From NCBI RefSeq assembly GCF_003182355.1, contig NZ_QGTW01000012.1, positions 62,001 to 126,000 on the forward strand: a stretch of 64,000 nucleotides of DNA. The letters are read 5' to 3'. The translations under genes and the position numbers were made by a program. The DNA comes from Cytobacillus oceanisediminis (GTDB lineage Bacteria; Bacillota; Bacilli; Bacillales; Cytobacillaceae). Below are positions 55,023 to 63,956 of this stretch, in pieces (the first letter of the stretch is position 1; every line of letters begins with the position of its first letter). A model generated the notes under the pieces. The model did no database searches, was not told the origin of the DNA, and was given only the letters and a program-made list of their open reading frames with translations.

Positions 55023-55226
55023 TCACCTTCCGTTTATTAATTTGTACTTTAAGGGAAACGAATATGCTGGCAATATTTTTGTCTGATTTGTAATTAATAT
55101 TTGCGGATATCCACGAAAAACTCCTTCTCTTTCTTGATCTGATGCAGGATATTGCAAACGGGTAAATGGAAAATAGATTGGATCCAGATATCCCCATACT
55201 GTTAATAAAATAGTACGTACCATCAT
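55023..55226 (-). pseudogene. Decayed YkoP-like gene
   Basis: A 67-codon frame starts with RTILLTVWGYLDPIYFPFTRLQYP, which fits the N terminus of YkoP-type proteins, but the rest has lost similarity. A YkoP-like continuation (NDKNIASIFVSLKVQINKRK) appears in a neighbouring frame, indicating at least one frameshift. AAAGGAG lies upstream. Confidence 0.4.
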
Positions 55227-55366
55227 TTTTAGGTTTTTCTCCTTTCATTACGCTACTATAAATAGGGTGTTTAATTTATGACAATTTTAAAAATGGAAAT
55301 GAACGGATTTAATATTTTGGAATGGAATATGAATTGAATACAAATAGTATAGAAAGGATGCAGTTA

Positions 55367-55471
55367 ATGACTAATTTGAAAATGCCTTTTGCAACAACAT
55401 TAGGTAGACTAAACGTTCAGCTTCTCTTAATGGAAGGTTTTTTAGTAAAGCTTTCTTTAAATTACCATTAA
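55367..55471 (+). CDS. Possible 34-residue small protein
   Basis: A short frame (MTNLKMPFATTLGRLNVQLL, then MEGFLVKLSLNYH) preceded by GAAAGGATG lies in the gap of about 300 bp before the DUF1657 genes. Nothing else is seen there. It may be a gene remnant. Confidence 0.25.
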   Translation: MTNLKMPFATTLGRLNVQLLLMEGFLVKLSLNYH

Positions 55472-55549
55472 GAAAAATACATAAACAAAAAATGAAAAGT
55501 AATACTACATGTGTAGTTTAAATTACAAAAGAAAGAAGGAATGAATGAA

Positions 55550-55753
55550 ATGACAGTTGGAACTCAGGTCATGCAAACGATAGCAGGTTTAAAAAGTGCT
55601 CAGGCGAGCCTTGAAACTTTTGCATTGGGAACAGAAAATCAAAATGCAAAGCAGCTTTATCAAAATGCTGCACAGCAAACACAATCGATCATAGATAGCA
55701 TTGAACCTCGCCTTAAGGAAATTCAGCAAGAAGAGCCACAATACAACCAATAA
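55550..55753 (+). CDS. DUF1657 family protein 1
   Basis: This 67-residue helical protein has the DUF1657 pattern TVGTQVMQTIAGLKSAQASLETF and ALGTENQNAKQLYQNAAQQ. These genes occur with DUF421 (YetF-like) and often with spoVA genes in spore-forming bacteria, including a mobile operon tied to spore heat resistance. The ATG at 55550 is 8 nt after AGAAGGA; the ATG at 55541 is too close to that site. Confidence 0.82.
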   Translation: MTVGTQVMQTIAGLKSAQASLETFALGTENQNAKQLYQNAAQQTQSIIDSIEPRLKEIQQEEPQYNQ

Positions 55754-55824
55754 ATTTTTTTCGGCTGGCTCCCTGCCAGCCCATAATTTATTTAGAAAAT
55801 AATTCTGATTGGGCGGATGTTAGA

Positions 55825-56031
55825 ATGACTGTTGCTTCAAATGTAAATCAATGTCTGGCAACTATACGTGCGATTGAGGCACAACTATCAAGTCTGGCTT
55901 TAACTTCACTTGATGAGGAAGCTAAAAGGTTATTTCATGAAACCATGCTTGAAATCGGAGATATAAAGAAAGATCTTCAATCTAGGAAAACAGAGCTGGA
56001 ATTTGAAGAGCCGCAATATAAACCGAACTAA
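55825..56031 (+). CDS. DUF1657 family protein 2
   Basis: This 68-residue paralogue of the preceding protein (TVASNVNQCLATIRAIEAQL, SLALTSLDEEAKRLFHETM, ending EEPQYKPN as the first ends EEPQYNQ) is only moderately similar, so this is not a recent duplication. GGGCGG precedes the ATG weakly. The DUF421 gene follows after 18 bp. Confidence 0.8.
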   Translation: MTVASNVNQCLATIRAIEAQLSSLALTSLDEEAKRLFHETMLEIGDIKKDLQSRKTELEFEEPQYKPN

Positions 56032-56049
56032 TAGTTTAGGGGTGAATAT

Positions 56050-56907
56050 ATGCCTGATTGGGTAGAAGTGGGTTTTCGTTCGATTTTATTTGTCGTAGTC
56101 TTGTTTGCCGTTACAAAATTAATAGGGAAAAAACAAATATCAGAGCTTTCCTTTTTTGAATATGTTGCTGGTATAACAATCGGAAGTATTGCCGGTGAGA
56201 TCATAATGGGTCTTAATAATCATTGGGGCAGCGGTATTCTTTCCATCATGATCTTTGGCCTTGTTACCTTTTTTGCAGATATACTTTCCCTTAAAAGTAA
56301 AAACTTTCGAAACTTTTTCGAGGGAAGGGGTACAGTTTTAATAAAAGATGGAAAAATTCAAGAGGATAATCTTAAAAAGGAAAGATATTCGATAGATGAT
56401 TTAAATGCATTACTAAGGCAAAGAAATGTCTTTAAAGCAGCTGATGTAGAATTCGCCGTGCTGGAGCCCAGAGGAGACCTCAGCGTTATGCTGAAAAAAG
56501 AAAACCAGCCGCTGACACCAAAAGATATTAATCTAAAGGTTGCACAGGAGAAAGAACCTCAAACCGTTATTATGGATGGAAATATCTTAAATGACCCATT
56601 GGCTGAATCCGGAAAAACAAGAAAATGGCTGAATATGGAGCTAGAAAAGCTGGGGGTAACACTTGATAATGTGTTTGTAGGTCAGATTGATTCATACGGA
56701 GAATTAACAATAGACATTTATGATGATAAAATAAAGGTCCCATCTCCTCAGCAAAGACCCCTTTTAATGGCTATGATGAAACAATGTGCAGCTGACTTGG
56801 AAGTATTTTCTTTGCAAACAGATTCTAAAAAAGCCCAAAAAATGTACAATAAAAACTCTGAAAAATTAAACCAATTAATACTAAAACTAAGTCCTTATTT
56901 AAAATGA
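56050..56907 (+). CDS. DUF421 (YetF-like) membrane protein with a C-terminal DUF1657-like segment
   Basis: This 285-residue protein has three N-terminal membrane segments (about 9-80) with LIGKKQISELSFFEYVAGITIGS, the DUF421 hallmark, and the soluble domain with GTVLIKDGKI and EFAVLEPRGDLSVML. Residues about 245-285 (CAADLEVFSLQTDSKKAQK, then NKNSEKLNQLILKLSPYLK) closely resemble the DUF1657 domain encoded just upstream. The partners may therefore share a dimerisation surface. A GGGGTG site precedes the ATG. Confidence 0.82.
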   Translation: MPDWVEVGFRSILFVVVLFAVTKLIGKKQISELSFFEYVAGITIGSIAGEIIMGLNNHWGSGILSIMIFGLVTFFADILSLKSKNFRNFFEGRGTVLIKDGKIQEDNLKKERYSIDDLNALLRQRNVFKAADVEFAVLEPRGDLSVMLKKENQPLTPKDINLKVAQEKEPQTVIMDGNILNDPLAESGKTRKWLNMELEKLGVTLDNVFVGQIDSYGELTIDIYDDKIKVPSPQQRPLLMAMMKQCAADLEVFSLQTDSKKAQKMYNKNSEKLNQLILKLSPYLK

Positions 56908-57399
56908 TGAATTGGTATAAAAATGCAACAATTTATTTAGAATATTTATTTGTTACTGGGACTACTCTATATATGGTCCCAGAAATTTTATATAAAATGT
57001 TGCAAACCACTGTTCTTCCTCCCTTCTTCATTATTTGATTTCTTGCCTCTTTCTTTACACCCATTTTTCATGTCAATAATAAATTTTCATATTAAAATAA
57101 ATAATTATCTGGAAATATAGAGAATTTAAAAAGTAAATTTAGAAAGCTTCCATTTTTGTGAATTTCCAAAGTTATCAAAAATTCTGGCCTTTCTATTTAC
57201 CCCAGCATAGCAATCCTCCACACGTGCCTGCCATTTTGTTGGGACTAGTTTTGTGTTTGATTATAGTGTTTTCATTATTGTTCTTAAACTTTTAGCCATC
57301 CTTATAGTCTCTTCTTACGGAGATTTCAGAATGTACGTTTAATCCTCTTTTGACAGCTGCAGATTGAGTTAAATAAATAATTTAAATGCTTAAAGGAAG
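56908..57399. other. Intergenic region without a supported gene
   Basis: An AT-rich gap of about 490 bp between the DUF421 gene and the amino acid permease terminator. I found no reading frame with a ribosome binding site and no clear regulatory site in it. Confidence 0.4.
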
Positions 57400-57443
57400 G
57401 CAAAAACAAAACACCAGATGACACTCTGGTGTTTTGTTTTTGC
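57400..57443 (-). terminator. Terminator of the amino acid permease gene
   Basis: A 19-bp perfect stem (GCAAAAACAAAACACCAGA and complement) has a TGACAC loop and T-rich arms, just after the stop at 57449. Confidence 0.85.
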
Positions 57444-57448
57444 CTCTT

Positions 57449-58810
57449 TTAACCCGTCTGGCCTCCATTCTTCCAAACCTTCTTCTGCATAATTACTGCC
57501 ACGATGCCAATTATAGCTACAAAAAGTAAACTAACGAAGAAACCAAACCTGATCGATTTTTCAAGCAATGTCCCGCTCACGGCAGCCAGGATCAGTACCA
57601 ATCCAAGGAAGGCCATCAGTTTCCCGAAAACCTTAATCTCCAGAATACGAAGGGCAGAGATAATAATAAAAGACCAGTTAAATAAGATTAATATTCCTGC
57701 TGCGGTTGTGATATACTCATAAATTTTTCCGGGCAGCAGCAAAGCTGTGACAATCGAAGCTATTAACCCAGCTGTTGCCAACCCTAGAGATGGCAGCGGC
57801 AGGTCCTTCAACTTTTTGATTTTCTTTGAGAAAACTGCAGGGGCATCCCCATCATCAGCAAGTGTAACAAGCAAAGCCGTAACACCAAACAGGGACGCTG
57901 TCATAGTAGAAAAACCGGCAATAATGATCGCCGCATTAAATACATGCGGAAAAAAATCCAAATGGTATTTATCCATCGCAGTGACAAATGGGCTCTCCTT
58001 TTCGTTAAACGCTCCATGTGAGGCCATATATACAGCTAAACCAAGTGAAATAACATAAATGATCACAAGCACGATTAGCATAATAATGCCTGCTTTTGGG
58101 GCATCCTCTTTCTGCTTTAGCCTGGTTGCCATAAGTCCGATTACTTCAATGCCTCCATAAGCATAAAAGGCATAAATTAAGGAAGACCAAAAGCCTTTCC
58201 ACCCTTCAGGAAACAACTCACCTGCTGAACCGGGAAAACCAGGATGTTTGGCATTCCCATCTATTACCCCAGCCAGGGCTGCTAATGCCAAAATAATAAA
58301 CATTATAATAGCAGCCGTTTTAATAACTGCAAATAGGTCCTCTACCTTGTCAAAGCCTTTGTTGCCTGTTAGTACAACAATAATGGAAAGGATTGCGTAT
58401 CCAGCAGCAAATATCCAAAGAGGGACATTCGGAAACCAGAACCTTGTTAAAATGGAGAGTGCTGTTAATTGACTTCCCATGATAAGAATATTTGAACTCC
58501 AATAATTCCATCCGCAGCTAAAGCCTGCCCACTTTCCATATGCTTTATTGGCATAATAGCAAAACGATCCCTCCTGAGGGTCTTCAGCTGTCATCTTAGC
58601 TAACAGGTTATAGACAATATAAGTTCCAATTGCAGCCAGGACAAATGAAAAGACAATAGATGGTCCGGTGATTTTGATGCCGATAGCAGACCCCAGAAAA
58701 AACCCGGTACCGATTGTACATCCGACACCTATTAAAGATAATTGCCACCATTTTAAATCACCGGATTCACTTCCTTTTGAAGAATTGCCACTGGGAAGAA
58801 AAAAATCCAT
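57449..58810 (-). CDS. APC-family amino acid permease
   Basis: This 453-residue protein with about 12 membrane segments has the APC signature IGVGCTIGTGFFLGSAIGIK and later FYAYGGIEVIGLMATRLK. The substrate is unknown; YbxG/YvbW-type Bacillus permeases are the closest in layout. The ATG at 58810 follows AAAGGAGG by 6 nt; the frame is open upstream but unsupported. No T-box or other leader was recognised in the 150 bp upstream. Confidence 0.85.
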   Translation of the reverse strand: MDFFLPSGNSSKGSESGDLKWWQLSLIGVGCTIGTGFFLGSAIGIKITGPSIVFSFVLAAIGTYIVYNLLAKMTAEDPQEGSFCYYANKAYGKWAGFSCGWNYWSSNILIMGSQLTALSILTRFWFPNVPLWIFAAGYAILSIIVVLTGNKGFDKVEDLFAVIKTAAIIMFIILALAALAGVIDGNAKHPGFPGSAGELFPEGWKGFWSSLIYAFYAYGGIEVIGLMATRLKQKEDAPKAGIIMLIVLVIIYVISLGLAVYMASHGAFNEKESPFVTAMDKYHLDFFPHVFNAAIIIAGFSTMTASLFGVTALLVTLADDGDAPAVFSKKIKKLKDLPLPSLGLATAGLIASIVTALLLPGKIYEYITTAAGILILFNWSFIIISALRILEIKVFGKLMAFLGLVLILAAVSGTLLEKSIRFGFFVSLLFVAIIGIVAVIMQKKVWKNGGQTG

Positions 58811-58901
58811 GATGTACCTCCTTTTTTCGAAAAGTTTCCATCTTGATCCAGATTTCTGTCCGTCTAAGTAAGAGTATGACGACTCTTCCATCCAAATAAA
58901 T

Positions 58902-58930
58902 AAGCCGATTCCTTATGGTGATCGGCTCGG
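58902..58930 (-). terminator. Terminator of the NIPSNAP-like gene
   Basis: The stem AGCCGAT/ATCGGCT is followed on the minus strand by TATTTATTT. Confidence 0.6.
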
Positions 58931-58963
58931 TTTCGAATCTGCAAAGGACTTGTTCCAAAGCGT

Positions 58964-59305
58964 CTATTTGTTTTTCTCTGCGCTGTCGTTTTTTAACCCA
59001 GTCACCGACCGGAACAGCTGGGTATTCATGCTGCCTTGGACAATATCCTCAAGGAAGAACTCCTCTATAAGCTTTTTATATTCTTCATCTTCAAACATCT
59101 TTTTGTTTTGGAGCTCCATTTCTGCAAGGCCCTCATAGGTACATAAAAAAGCATAAGTATGGTCAGCTCCTGATATAGGAGACAAAAGTTCTATCTTATG
59201 TTCATAGTTTTCATTTCTATAGCTTTGAATCATTCTCAGGTTCTTTAATGCTTCCACAAATTTATCCTGTTTTACTTCAAAGGTTTGATATACGAAAACA
59301 GACAT
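58964..59305 (-). CDS. Dimeric alpha-beta barrel (NIPSNAP/ABM-like) protein
   Basis: This 113-residue soluble protein begins FVYQTFEVKQDKFVEALKNL, with a later YAFLCTYEGLAEMELQNKKM, the pattern of ABM/NIPSNAP-like ferredoxin-fold dimers. The role is unknown. An inverted repeat CTAGACTCCCT/AGGGAGTCTAG at 59342-59370 lies upstream, between it and the DUF2512 gene, and could terminate the latter. Confidence 0.5.
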   Translation of the reverse strand: MSVFVYQTFEVKQDKFVEALKNLRMIQSYRNENYEHKIELLSPISGADHTYAFLCTYEGLAEMELQNKKMFEDEEYKKLIEEFFLEDIVQGSMNTQLFRSVTGLKNDSAEKNK

Positions 59306-59387
59306 ACTAATCCCCTTCCCAAAAGCTCTCAGAATGTATTTCTAGACTCCCTGACATTTAGGGAGTCTAGTTCCTAACTCTTTGCCC

Positions 59388-59840
59388 TTACTCCTCATCA
59401 TCGCTTCTTACGTCCGGCCTGACAGGTGTCAAATCTTCAGAAACTTCCGTGTTATAGCGCAGGTTCCCCTGGTTCATTATGCCTGTTTCTGTACTTGCCT
59501 CGGTCATGTTTCTAACTAGATAACCATGGAAAAAGTACTCAAATAAAGCAACGCCAGCAGCTGCAATTAAAGACATAATAAAGAGGTTATCTCCATATGT
59601 TAAAATCGAGCTTAAAAACCAAATAAGCACAAACGCTAATCCTAAATCAGCCACTGTGGCAACAGTGTTGCTGCTCCTCGGCAAAATTAGCATATCGCCT
59701 AATACATAGGAGACGATTCCTAATATGGCGGTTATGATGAATACATTTCCAAAACTCATACCATAAATGAGACCAAGAATGACATAAAGAAGAATAAGAC
59801 TGGCTATGAATTTAATGGCTAAAGCCTTAACATGCTGCAT
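59388..59840 (-). CDS. DUF2512 (YndM-like) membrane protein
   Basis: This 150-residue protein has four membrane segments (about 9-30, 34-53, 60-82, 88-108) with SYVLGDMLILPRSSNTVATVADL, typical of DUF2512/YndM, and an acidic soluble tail ending SDDEE. Function unknown. AAAGGAGGAG precedes the ATG. Confidence 0.8.
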   Translation of the reverse strand: MQHVKALAIKFIASLILLYVILGLIYGMSFGNVFIITAILGIVSYVLGDMLILPRSSNTVATVADLGLAFVLIWFLSSILTYGDNLFIMSLIAAAGVALFEYFFHGYLVRNMTEASTETGIMNQGNLRYNTEVSEDLTPVRPDVRSDDEE

Positions 59841-59972
59841 TTTACTCCTCCTTTAATGGTTATGTGTATAGTTGCATGTGAAATATTCTTTAAATCTCTG
59901 TACAACCTTTAATATAACCTTAAGAGAAAAAAATTCTCTTGGAATTTTTTGTATTTAAAGGAAGGCGTATAA

Positions 59973-60065
59973 ATGAAATGGCTTTATTTTGCATGGGTTA
60001 TTGAGGGGGAAGGTGACAAAATATCGAAGGGGCAAAGTCCCACAAGACACTTTTCAGGAGGCTGA
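59973..60065 (+). CDS. Possible 30-residue leader peptide
   Basis: A short frame (MKWLYFAWVIEGEGDKISKG onward) with a good AAAGGAAGG site ends 2 nt before the start of the Gln-rich gene. It may be a leader peptide or a chance frame. Confidence 0.2.
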   Translation: MKWLYFAWVIEGEGDKISKGQSPTRHFSGG

Positions 60066-60067
60066 AT

Positions 60068-60442
60068 ATGCATACTACACAACATGGGTTACAGCAAGCA
60101 GTACAAGCCAAACAACTAGCACAGCAGCTAATTCAGCAAACCCAGCAAGGCAGCCAGCAGTACCGAATGATGCTTCAGCAGGAACAGCAAAATGTTCAGA
60201 TGCTTGAACAGCTTCTTCAGCGGGAAAAACAGGCCGCACAGTTATTGGAGCAAAGCCTGCAGAATCATGATTTGGCCATTCAGCGCTGTCAGGAAGTGGT
60301 CAATATTTGCAATCAAATGCAAGGACAGCTTTCTGGACAAGGAATGGCTGGAGGAAGTTTAACAGCTATGCAGCAGCCTAATCAGAATCAATTCCAAACT
60401 CAATCTCAGTTTAATTATCAAGGCGCTTTCCGGCAGCAATAA
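60068..60442 (+). CDS. Gln-rich coiled-coil protein, possibly a spore component
   Basis: This 124-residue, highly Gln-rich protein (roughly a third Gln) is predicted helical and coiled-coil from about 5 to 85 (LQQAVQAKQLAQQLIQQTQQ, EQLLQREKQAAQLLEQSL) with a disordered Gln/Asn tail. CAGGAGG precedes the ATG. It has one pair of cysteines, in RCQEVVNIC. The role is unknown; spore coat or adhesive protein is a guess. Confidence 0.5.
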   Translation: MHTTQHGLQQAVQAKQLAQQLIQQTQQGSQQYRMMLQQEQQNVQMLEQLLQREKQAAQLLEQSLQNHDLAIQRCQEVVNICNQMQGQLSGQGMAGGSLTAMQQPNQNQFQTQSQFNYQGAFRQQ

Positions 60443-60452
60443 ATGAGGTCAA

Positions 60453-60483
60453 AAAAACAGCCCGATCTTTCGGGCTGTTTTCC
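60453..60483. terminator. Bidirectional terminator
   Basis: The stem AAAACAGCCCGA/TCGGGCTGTTTT has a short loop, between the Gln-rich gene and htpG. Confidence 0.85.
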
Positions 60484-60489
60484 AAATTG

Positions 60490-62367
60490 TTAAACCATAA
60501 CTTTGCAAATATCATTCGTAAATTCTACAGGATCTCCGATTGGGAGGCCTTCTATTAACAGGGCTTGATTATAAAGAAGGTTTGTATAAAGGCTTAATTT
60601 TTCTTTATCTTTCTCCATTGCTTGCTTTAATGACTGGAAGACTTCGTGGTTTGGATTAATTTCCAATACCTTATTTGCTTTTACATTCTGGTTTTCAGGC
60701 ATAGAGCTGAGGACTTTTTCCATTTCAATGGTTACTTCCCCATCAGCAGACAAGCAGACTGGATGGCTTTTAAGCCTTTTTGAAATCCTGACATCCGAAA
60801 CCTTTCCTGCTAAAATCTCCTTCATGCTGTCAAAAAGCTTTTTATATTCTTTTTCTTCGGCTTCGGTTGTTTTTCCATTATCTTCCTCAATGCCAAGGTC
60901 ACCACTTGAAACAGACTTAAATTCCTTTTCTTTATAGGACATTAGCATCTTTATGGCAAACTCATCAATGTCCTCTGTGAAATAAAGGATTTCATAGCCT
61001 TTATCTGCGACCAGCTCTGTTTGTGGAAGTTTTTCAATTCTTTCATAGGACTCCCCAGAAGCATAATAAATATATTTCTGGTCTTCCTTCATTCGTGATG
61101 CATATTCTTCAAGTGTAACCATTTTCTTCTCTTTTGAAGAGTAGAACATCAGTAAATCCTGCAATGTCTCTTTATGGGTGCCGAAATCACTGTACACCCC
61201 ATACTTTAACTGTCTGCCAAATGACTTATAAAATTGTTCATACTTTTCCCGTTCGTTTTTCATCAGGCTTTGCAGTTCGTTTTTAATCTTTTTGCTGATA
61301 TTTTTGGCGATAAGTTTCAGCTGGCGGTCATGCTGAAGCATTTCCCTAGAAATGTTAAGAGATAGATCCTCGGAATCCACCATGCCTTTCATGAAGCTGA
61401 AATAATCAGGCAGCAAATCTGCACACTTGTTCATGATTAACACGCCATTTGAATAAAGCTCTAGCCCTTTTTCATATTCCTTCGAATAATAATCGAATGG
61501 AATGTTTTCAGGGATAAAAAGAATTGCATTATAGCGGATGGTGCCGTCAACACTGATATGGATATGCTTTAGCGGCTTATCAAAGCCATAATGCTTCTCC
61601 TGATAAAACTTCTCGTAATCTTCGTCAGTAAGCTCATTTTTATTTTTTCTCCAAATCGGAACCATACTATTAATAATTTGTTCTTCTGTAACTTCTTCAA
61701 ACTCGTCCTCCATGCCTTCTTTTGGTTTTCTGTTCTTACTATCCATTTTAATAGGATAGCGGATGAAATCAGAGTATTTTTTGATAATGGATTTTAAGCG
61801 GTATTCCTCTAAATACTCATCAAAGTTCTCTTCTTCTGTATTTTCTTTGATCTTAAGAGTAATATCGGTACCAACTGTATCTTTCTCATAGGCCATGATT
61901 GTGTAGCCGTCTGCTCCCTCGGATTCCCATTTATAGGCTTCTTCGCTGCCAAGTGCTTTACTGATCACCGTTACAACATCGGCTACCATGAAAGCTGCAT
62001 AGAAACCTACACCGAATTGGCCGATAATATCATGTCCATCTCTGATTTCATTTTCTTTTTTAAACGCCAATGAACCGCTCTTTGCGATAATGCCAAGATT
62101 ATTTTCCAGTTCTTCTTTTGTCATGCCGATTCCGGTATCTCTGATTGTTAAGGTTCTGTTTTCTTTATTAGGAATTATCTTTATGTAATAGCTATCTTTA
62201 TCAAAGGTTAAACGATCATCTGTCAGCGCTTTGTAATAAATTTTATCGATTGCATCACTGCTGTTGGAAATCAGCTCTCTTAAAAATACCTCTCTTTGAG
62301 AGTAAATGGAGTTGATCATCATTTCTAATAATCTCTTGGATTCTGCTTGAAACTGTTTCTTTACCAT
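60490..62367 (-). CDS. htpG: Molecular chaperone HtpG (Hsp90)
   Basis: This 625-residue protein is a full-length Hsp90, with the GHKL ATP site ([38 protein letters not shown]) and [20 protein letters not shown] in the middle domain. It assists folding and stress tolerance in the cytoplasm. GGAGAGG precedes the ATG. A perfect CIRCE operator overlaps its promoter region, implying HrcA control; B. subtilis htpG lacks this. Confidence 0.95.
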   Translation of the reverse strand: MVKKQFQAESKRLLEMMINSIYSQREVFLRELISNSSDAIDKIYYKALTDDRLTFDKDSYYIKIIPNKENRTLTIRDTGIGMTKEELENNLGIIAKSGSLAFKKENEIRDGHDIIGQFGVGFYAAFMVADVVTVISKALGSEEAYKWESEGADGYTIMAYEKDTVGTDITLKIKENTEEENFDEYLEEYRLKSIIKKYSDFIRYPIKMDSKNRKPKEGMEDEFEEVTEEQIINSMVPIWRKNKNELTDEDYEKFYQEKHYGFDKPLKHIHISVDGTIRYNAILFIPENIPFDYYSKEYEKGLELYSNGVLIMNKCADLLPDYFSFMKGMVDSEDLSLNISREMLQHDRQLKLIAKNISKKIKNELQSLMKNEREKYEQFYKSFGRQLKYGVYSDFGTHKETLQDLLMFYSSKEKKMVTLEEYASRMKEDQKYIYYASGESYERIEKLPQTELVADKGYEILYFTEDIDEFAIKMLMSYKEKEFKSVSSGDLGIEEDNGKTTEAEEKEYKKLFDSMKEILAGKVSDVRISKRLKSHPVCLSADGEVTIEMEKVLSSMPENQNVKANKVLEINPNHEVFQSLKQAMEKDKEKLSLYTNLLYNQALLIEGLPIGDPVEFTNDICKVMV

Positions 62368-62409
62368 ATCAACCTCTCCTTTAAGAAATAAAATAGTTAA
62401 TTTTGCAAT

Positions 62410-62436
62410 TTAGCACTCTGCTTTCTGGAGTGCTAA
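62410..62436. promoter_or_regulatory. CIRCE operator (HrcA site) of htpG
   Basis: TTAGCACTC, 9 bases, GAGTGCTAA: a perfect match to the CIRCE consensus. It lies 43-69 bp upstream of the htpG start and just downstream of the predicted -10. Confidence 0.95.
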
Positions 62437-62446
62437 CCCAATAATT

Positions 62447-62475
62447 TTAATATCATATTATTTTTCTGCTGTCAA
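62447..62475 (-). promoter_or_regulatory. Predicted sigma-A promoter of htpG
   Basis: On the minus strand TTGACA (62475-62470) and TATTAA (62452-62447) are 17 bp apart; the CIRCE element follows within 11 bp. Confidence 0.7.
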
Positions 62476-62529
62476 TAATGGAGTAAAATGCATTAAAAAT
62501 GAAGAAACCTATAGCAATATGCTACAGGT

Positions 62530-63147
62530 TCAAGTTAGAAGGGTAAATTCATAGTCTTTTCTTCGTACTTCAGCAATTAAATCCGGAAGAGCTTCAACAG
62601 TCTGAGGCAATTCATGCAGAAGAATGATTGCGCCGTCTTCGAGATTATCTGTCACGTTTGTGATGATCTGTTCAGGCCTGTCCTTTAGCTCCCAATCCAT
62701 TGACGAGATTCTCCACATAACAGGAGTTAAACCGAGCTTTTTTGCTGCAGAAATCGTATCGTTGTTGTATTGCCCGAATGGCGGGCGGAAGTACTTCACT
62801 TCCTGGCCGGTAATGGATTCAATCTTTGATTTGCTGTACTGCAAATCCTGATGCTGTCCATTTAACTGTAAATTTACCAGGTTGTTATGTTTGGCAGAAT
62901 GTGTGCCAATCATATGCCCTTCATCCATTACCCTCTTCCAGGGCCGTTTAGGATATAAAAGCCTGGCTTGCCAGAAGAAGGCTGCCGGCACTTTTTCTTC
63001 TTTCAGGATATCAAGAATTTCCGGCAGAACTCTTCCAGGACCATCGTCAAAGGTTAATACTACTGTTTTCCTTGAAGTTGCCAGTTTATTATATACCATA
63101 ACATTGGAATCATTCGAATCGTACACGACGTTCGAGCTATCGACCAC
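62530..63147 (-). CDS. Polysaccharide deacetylase (NodB domain), start region damaged
   Basis: This 205-residue NodB-type deacetylase has TFDDGPGR (metal Asp), HSAKHNNL (metal His pair) and RPPFGQYN, then LLHELPQT near the end; it deacetylates N-acetylglucosamine-type polymers. The strong GAGGAGG site lies 15-20 nt upstream of this GTG, next to an ATG at 63165 that begins the same frame and meets TGA at 63150-63148 (codon 6). The natural start may thus have been lost, and the frame resumes at GTG. No signal peptide is visible, although relatives are usually exported. Confidence 0.75.
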   Translation of the reverse strand: MVDSSNVVYDSNDSNVMVYNKLATSRKTVVLTFDDGPGRVLPEILDILKEEKVPAAFFWQARLLYPKRPWKRVMDEGHMIGTHSAKHNNLVNLQLNGQHQDLQYSKSKIESITGQEVKYFRPPFGQYNNDTISAAKKLGLTPVMWRISSMDWELKDRPEQIITNVTDNLEDGAIILLHELPQTVEALPDLIAEVRRKDYEFTLLT

Positions 63148-63182
63148 TCATGGACAGTTTGCCATCAATTTTCCTCCTCTGC

Positions 63183-63956
63183 CTAGGTAGTAAGTGTATA
63201 GGGCCTTTCGCTATACCCAGAAGCATCATACGTATGGACAAACATATCATCAGTAAATTGTTCACGTTTGCCATCAAAGATGACTTCGCCTTCTTTCAAT
63301 GCAATAATGCGGGTGGCATAACGTTTAGCCAATTGAACATCATGGACATTTATGATTGTCTGCAATTTATGCCGATGGTGCATTTCTTTTAATAAACTAA
63401 AGATCCGGTCTGAAGTACCTGGATCCAGGCTGGCAACAGGCTCGTCTCCCAGCAGAACACGGGGCTGCTGCAGCAATGCCCGGGCAATGCCGACTCTTTG
63501 CTTCTGCCCGCCGCTTAAATGCTCGACTCTCCGATCCATGAAGTCTGTTAGGCCGACCTCTTGAATCACTTGTTTAGCCAGGGATTTCTCTTCAGATGTA
63601 AACCAGCCAATCATGTTTTTAAAGCTGCTTCTGTAACCGAACATGCCTGTCAGCACATTTTGGAAAACAGTCAATCTGGGAACCAGGTTAAAATGCTGAA
63701 AAATCATTCCCATTTCCCTGCGGACCTTTTGGAGCTGTTCTTCATGAAGAGTGGATAAAGGAAGGCCATCCCAGACAATCTCACCAGAAGCTGGTTTCTG
63801 CAATCCGTTAAGACAGCGAATCAATGTTGACTTCCCCGCACCGCTTTTACCCAAAACACAAATGAAATCTCCTTCATGGAAAGTGAGGTTTATAGAATTT
63901 AATGCATTATCCTTCATACCAGGATAACGGACTGTTACATTTCGAATCTCAAGCAT
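63183..63956 (-). CDS. phnC: Phosphonate ABC transporter ATP-binding protein
   Basis: This 257-residue ABC ATPase has Walker A GKSGAGKST, LSGGQKQR signature and Walker B VLLGDEPVASLDPGT. MIFQHFNLVPRLTVFQNVL and GYRSSFKNMIGWFTSEE are typical of PhnC. It energises uptake of phosphonates or phosphate esters. The ATG at 63956 is 7 nt from GGAGG, so the ATG at 63971 is unlikely. The remaining phn genes should lie upstream, beyond the window, or elsewhere. Confidence 0.88.
   Translation of the reverse strand: MLEIRNVTVRYPGMKDNALNSINLTFHEGDFICVLGKSGAGKSTLIRCLNGLQKPASGEIVWDGLPLSTLHEEQLQKVRREMGMIFQHFNLVPRLTVFQNVLTGMFGYRSSFKNMIGWFTSEEKSLAKQVIQEVGLTDFMDRRVEHLSGGQKQRVGIARALLQQPRVLLGDEPVASLDPGTSDRIFSLLKEMHHRHKLQTIINVHDVQLAKRYATRIIALKEGEVIFDGKREQFTDDMFVHTYDASGYSERPYTLTT

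Noticed and set aside
54973..55248. 91-codon minus-strand frame
   Set aside because: It overlaps a better YkoP-like frame, and only its second part looks like the shifted end of that gene; treated as part of the pseudogene.
58811..58960. Search for a T-box or other leader before the APC permease
   Set aside because: No T-box sequence or specifier hairpin was seen; the only hairpin there fits as terminator of the neighbouring gene.
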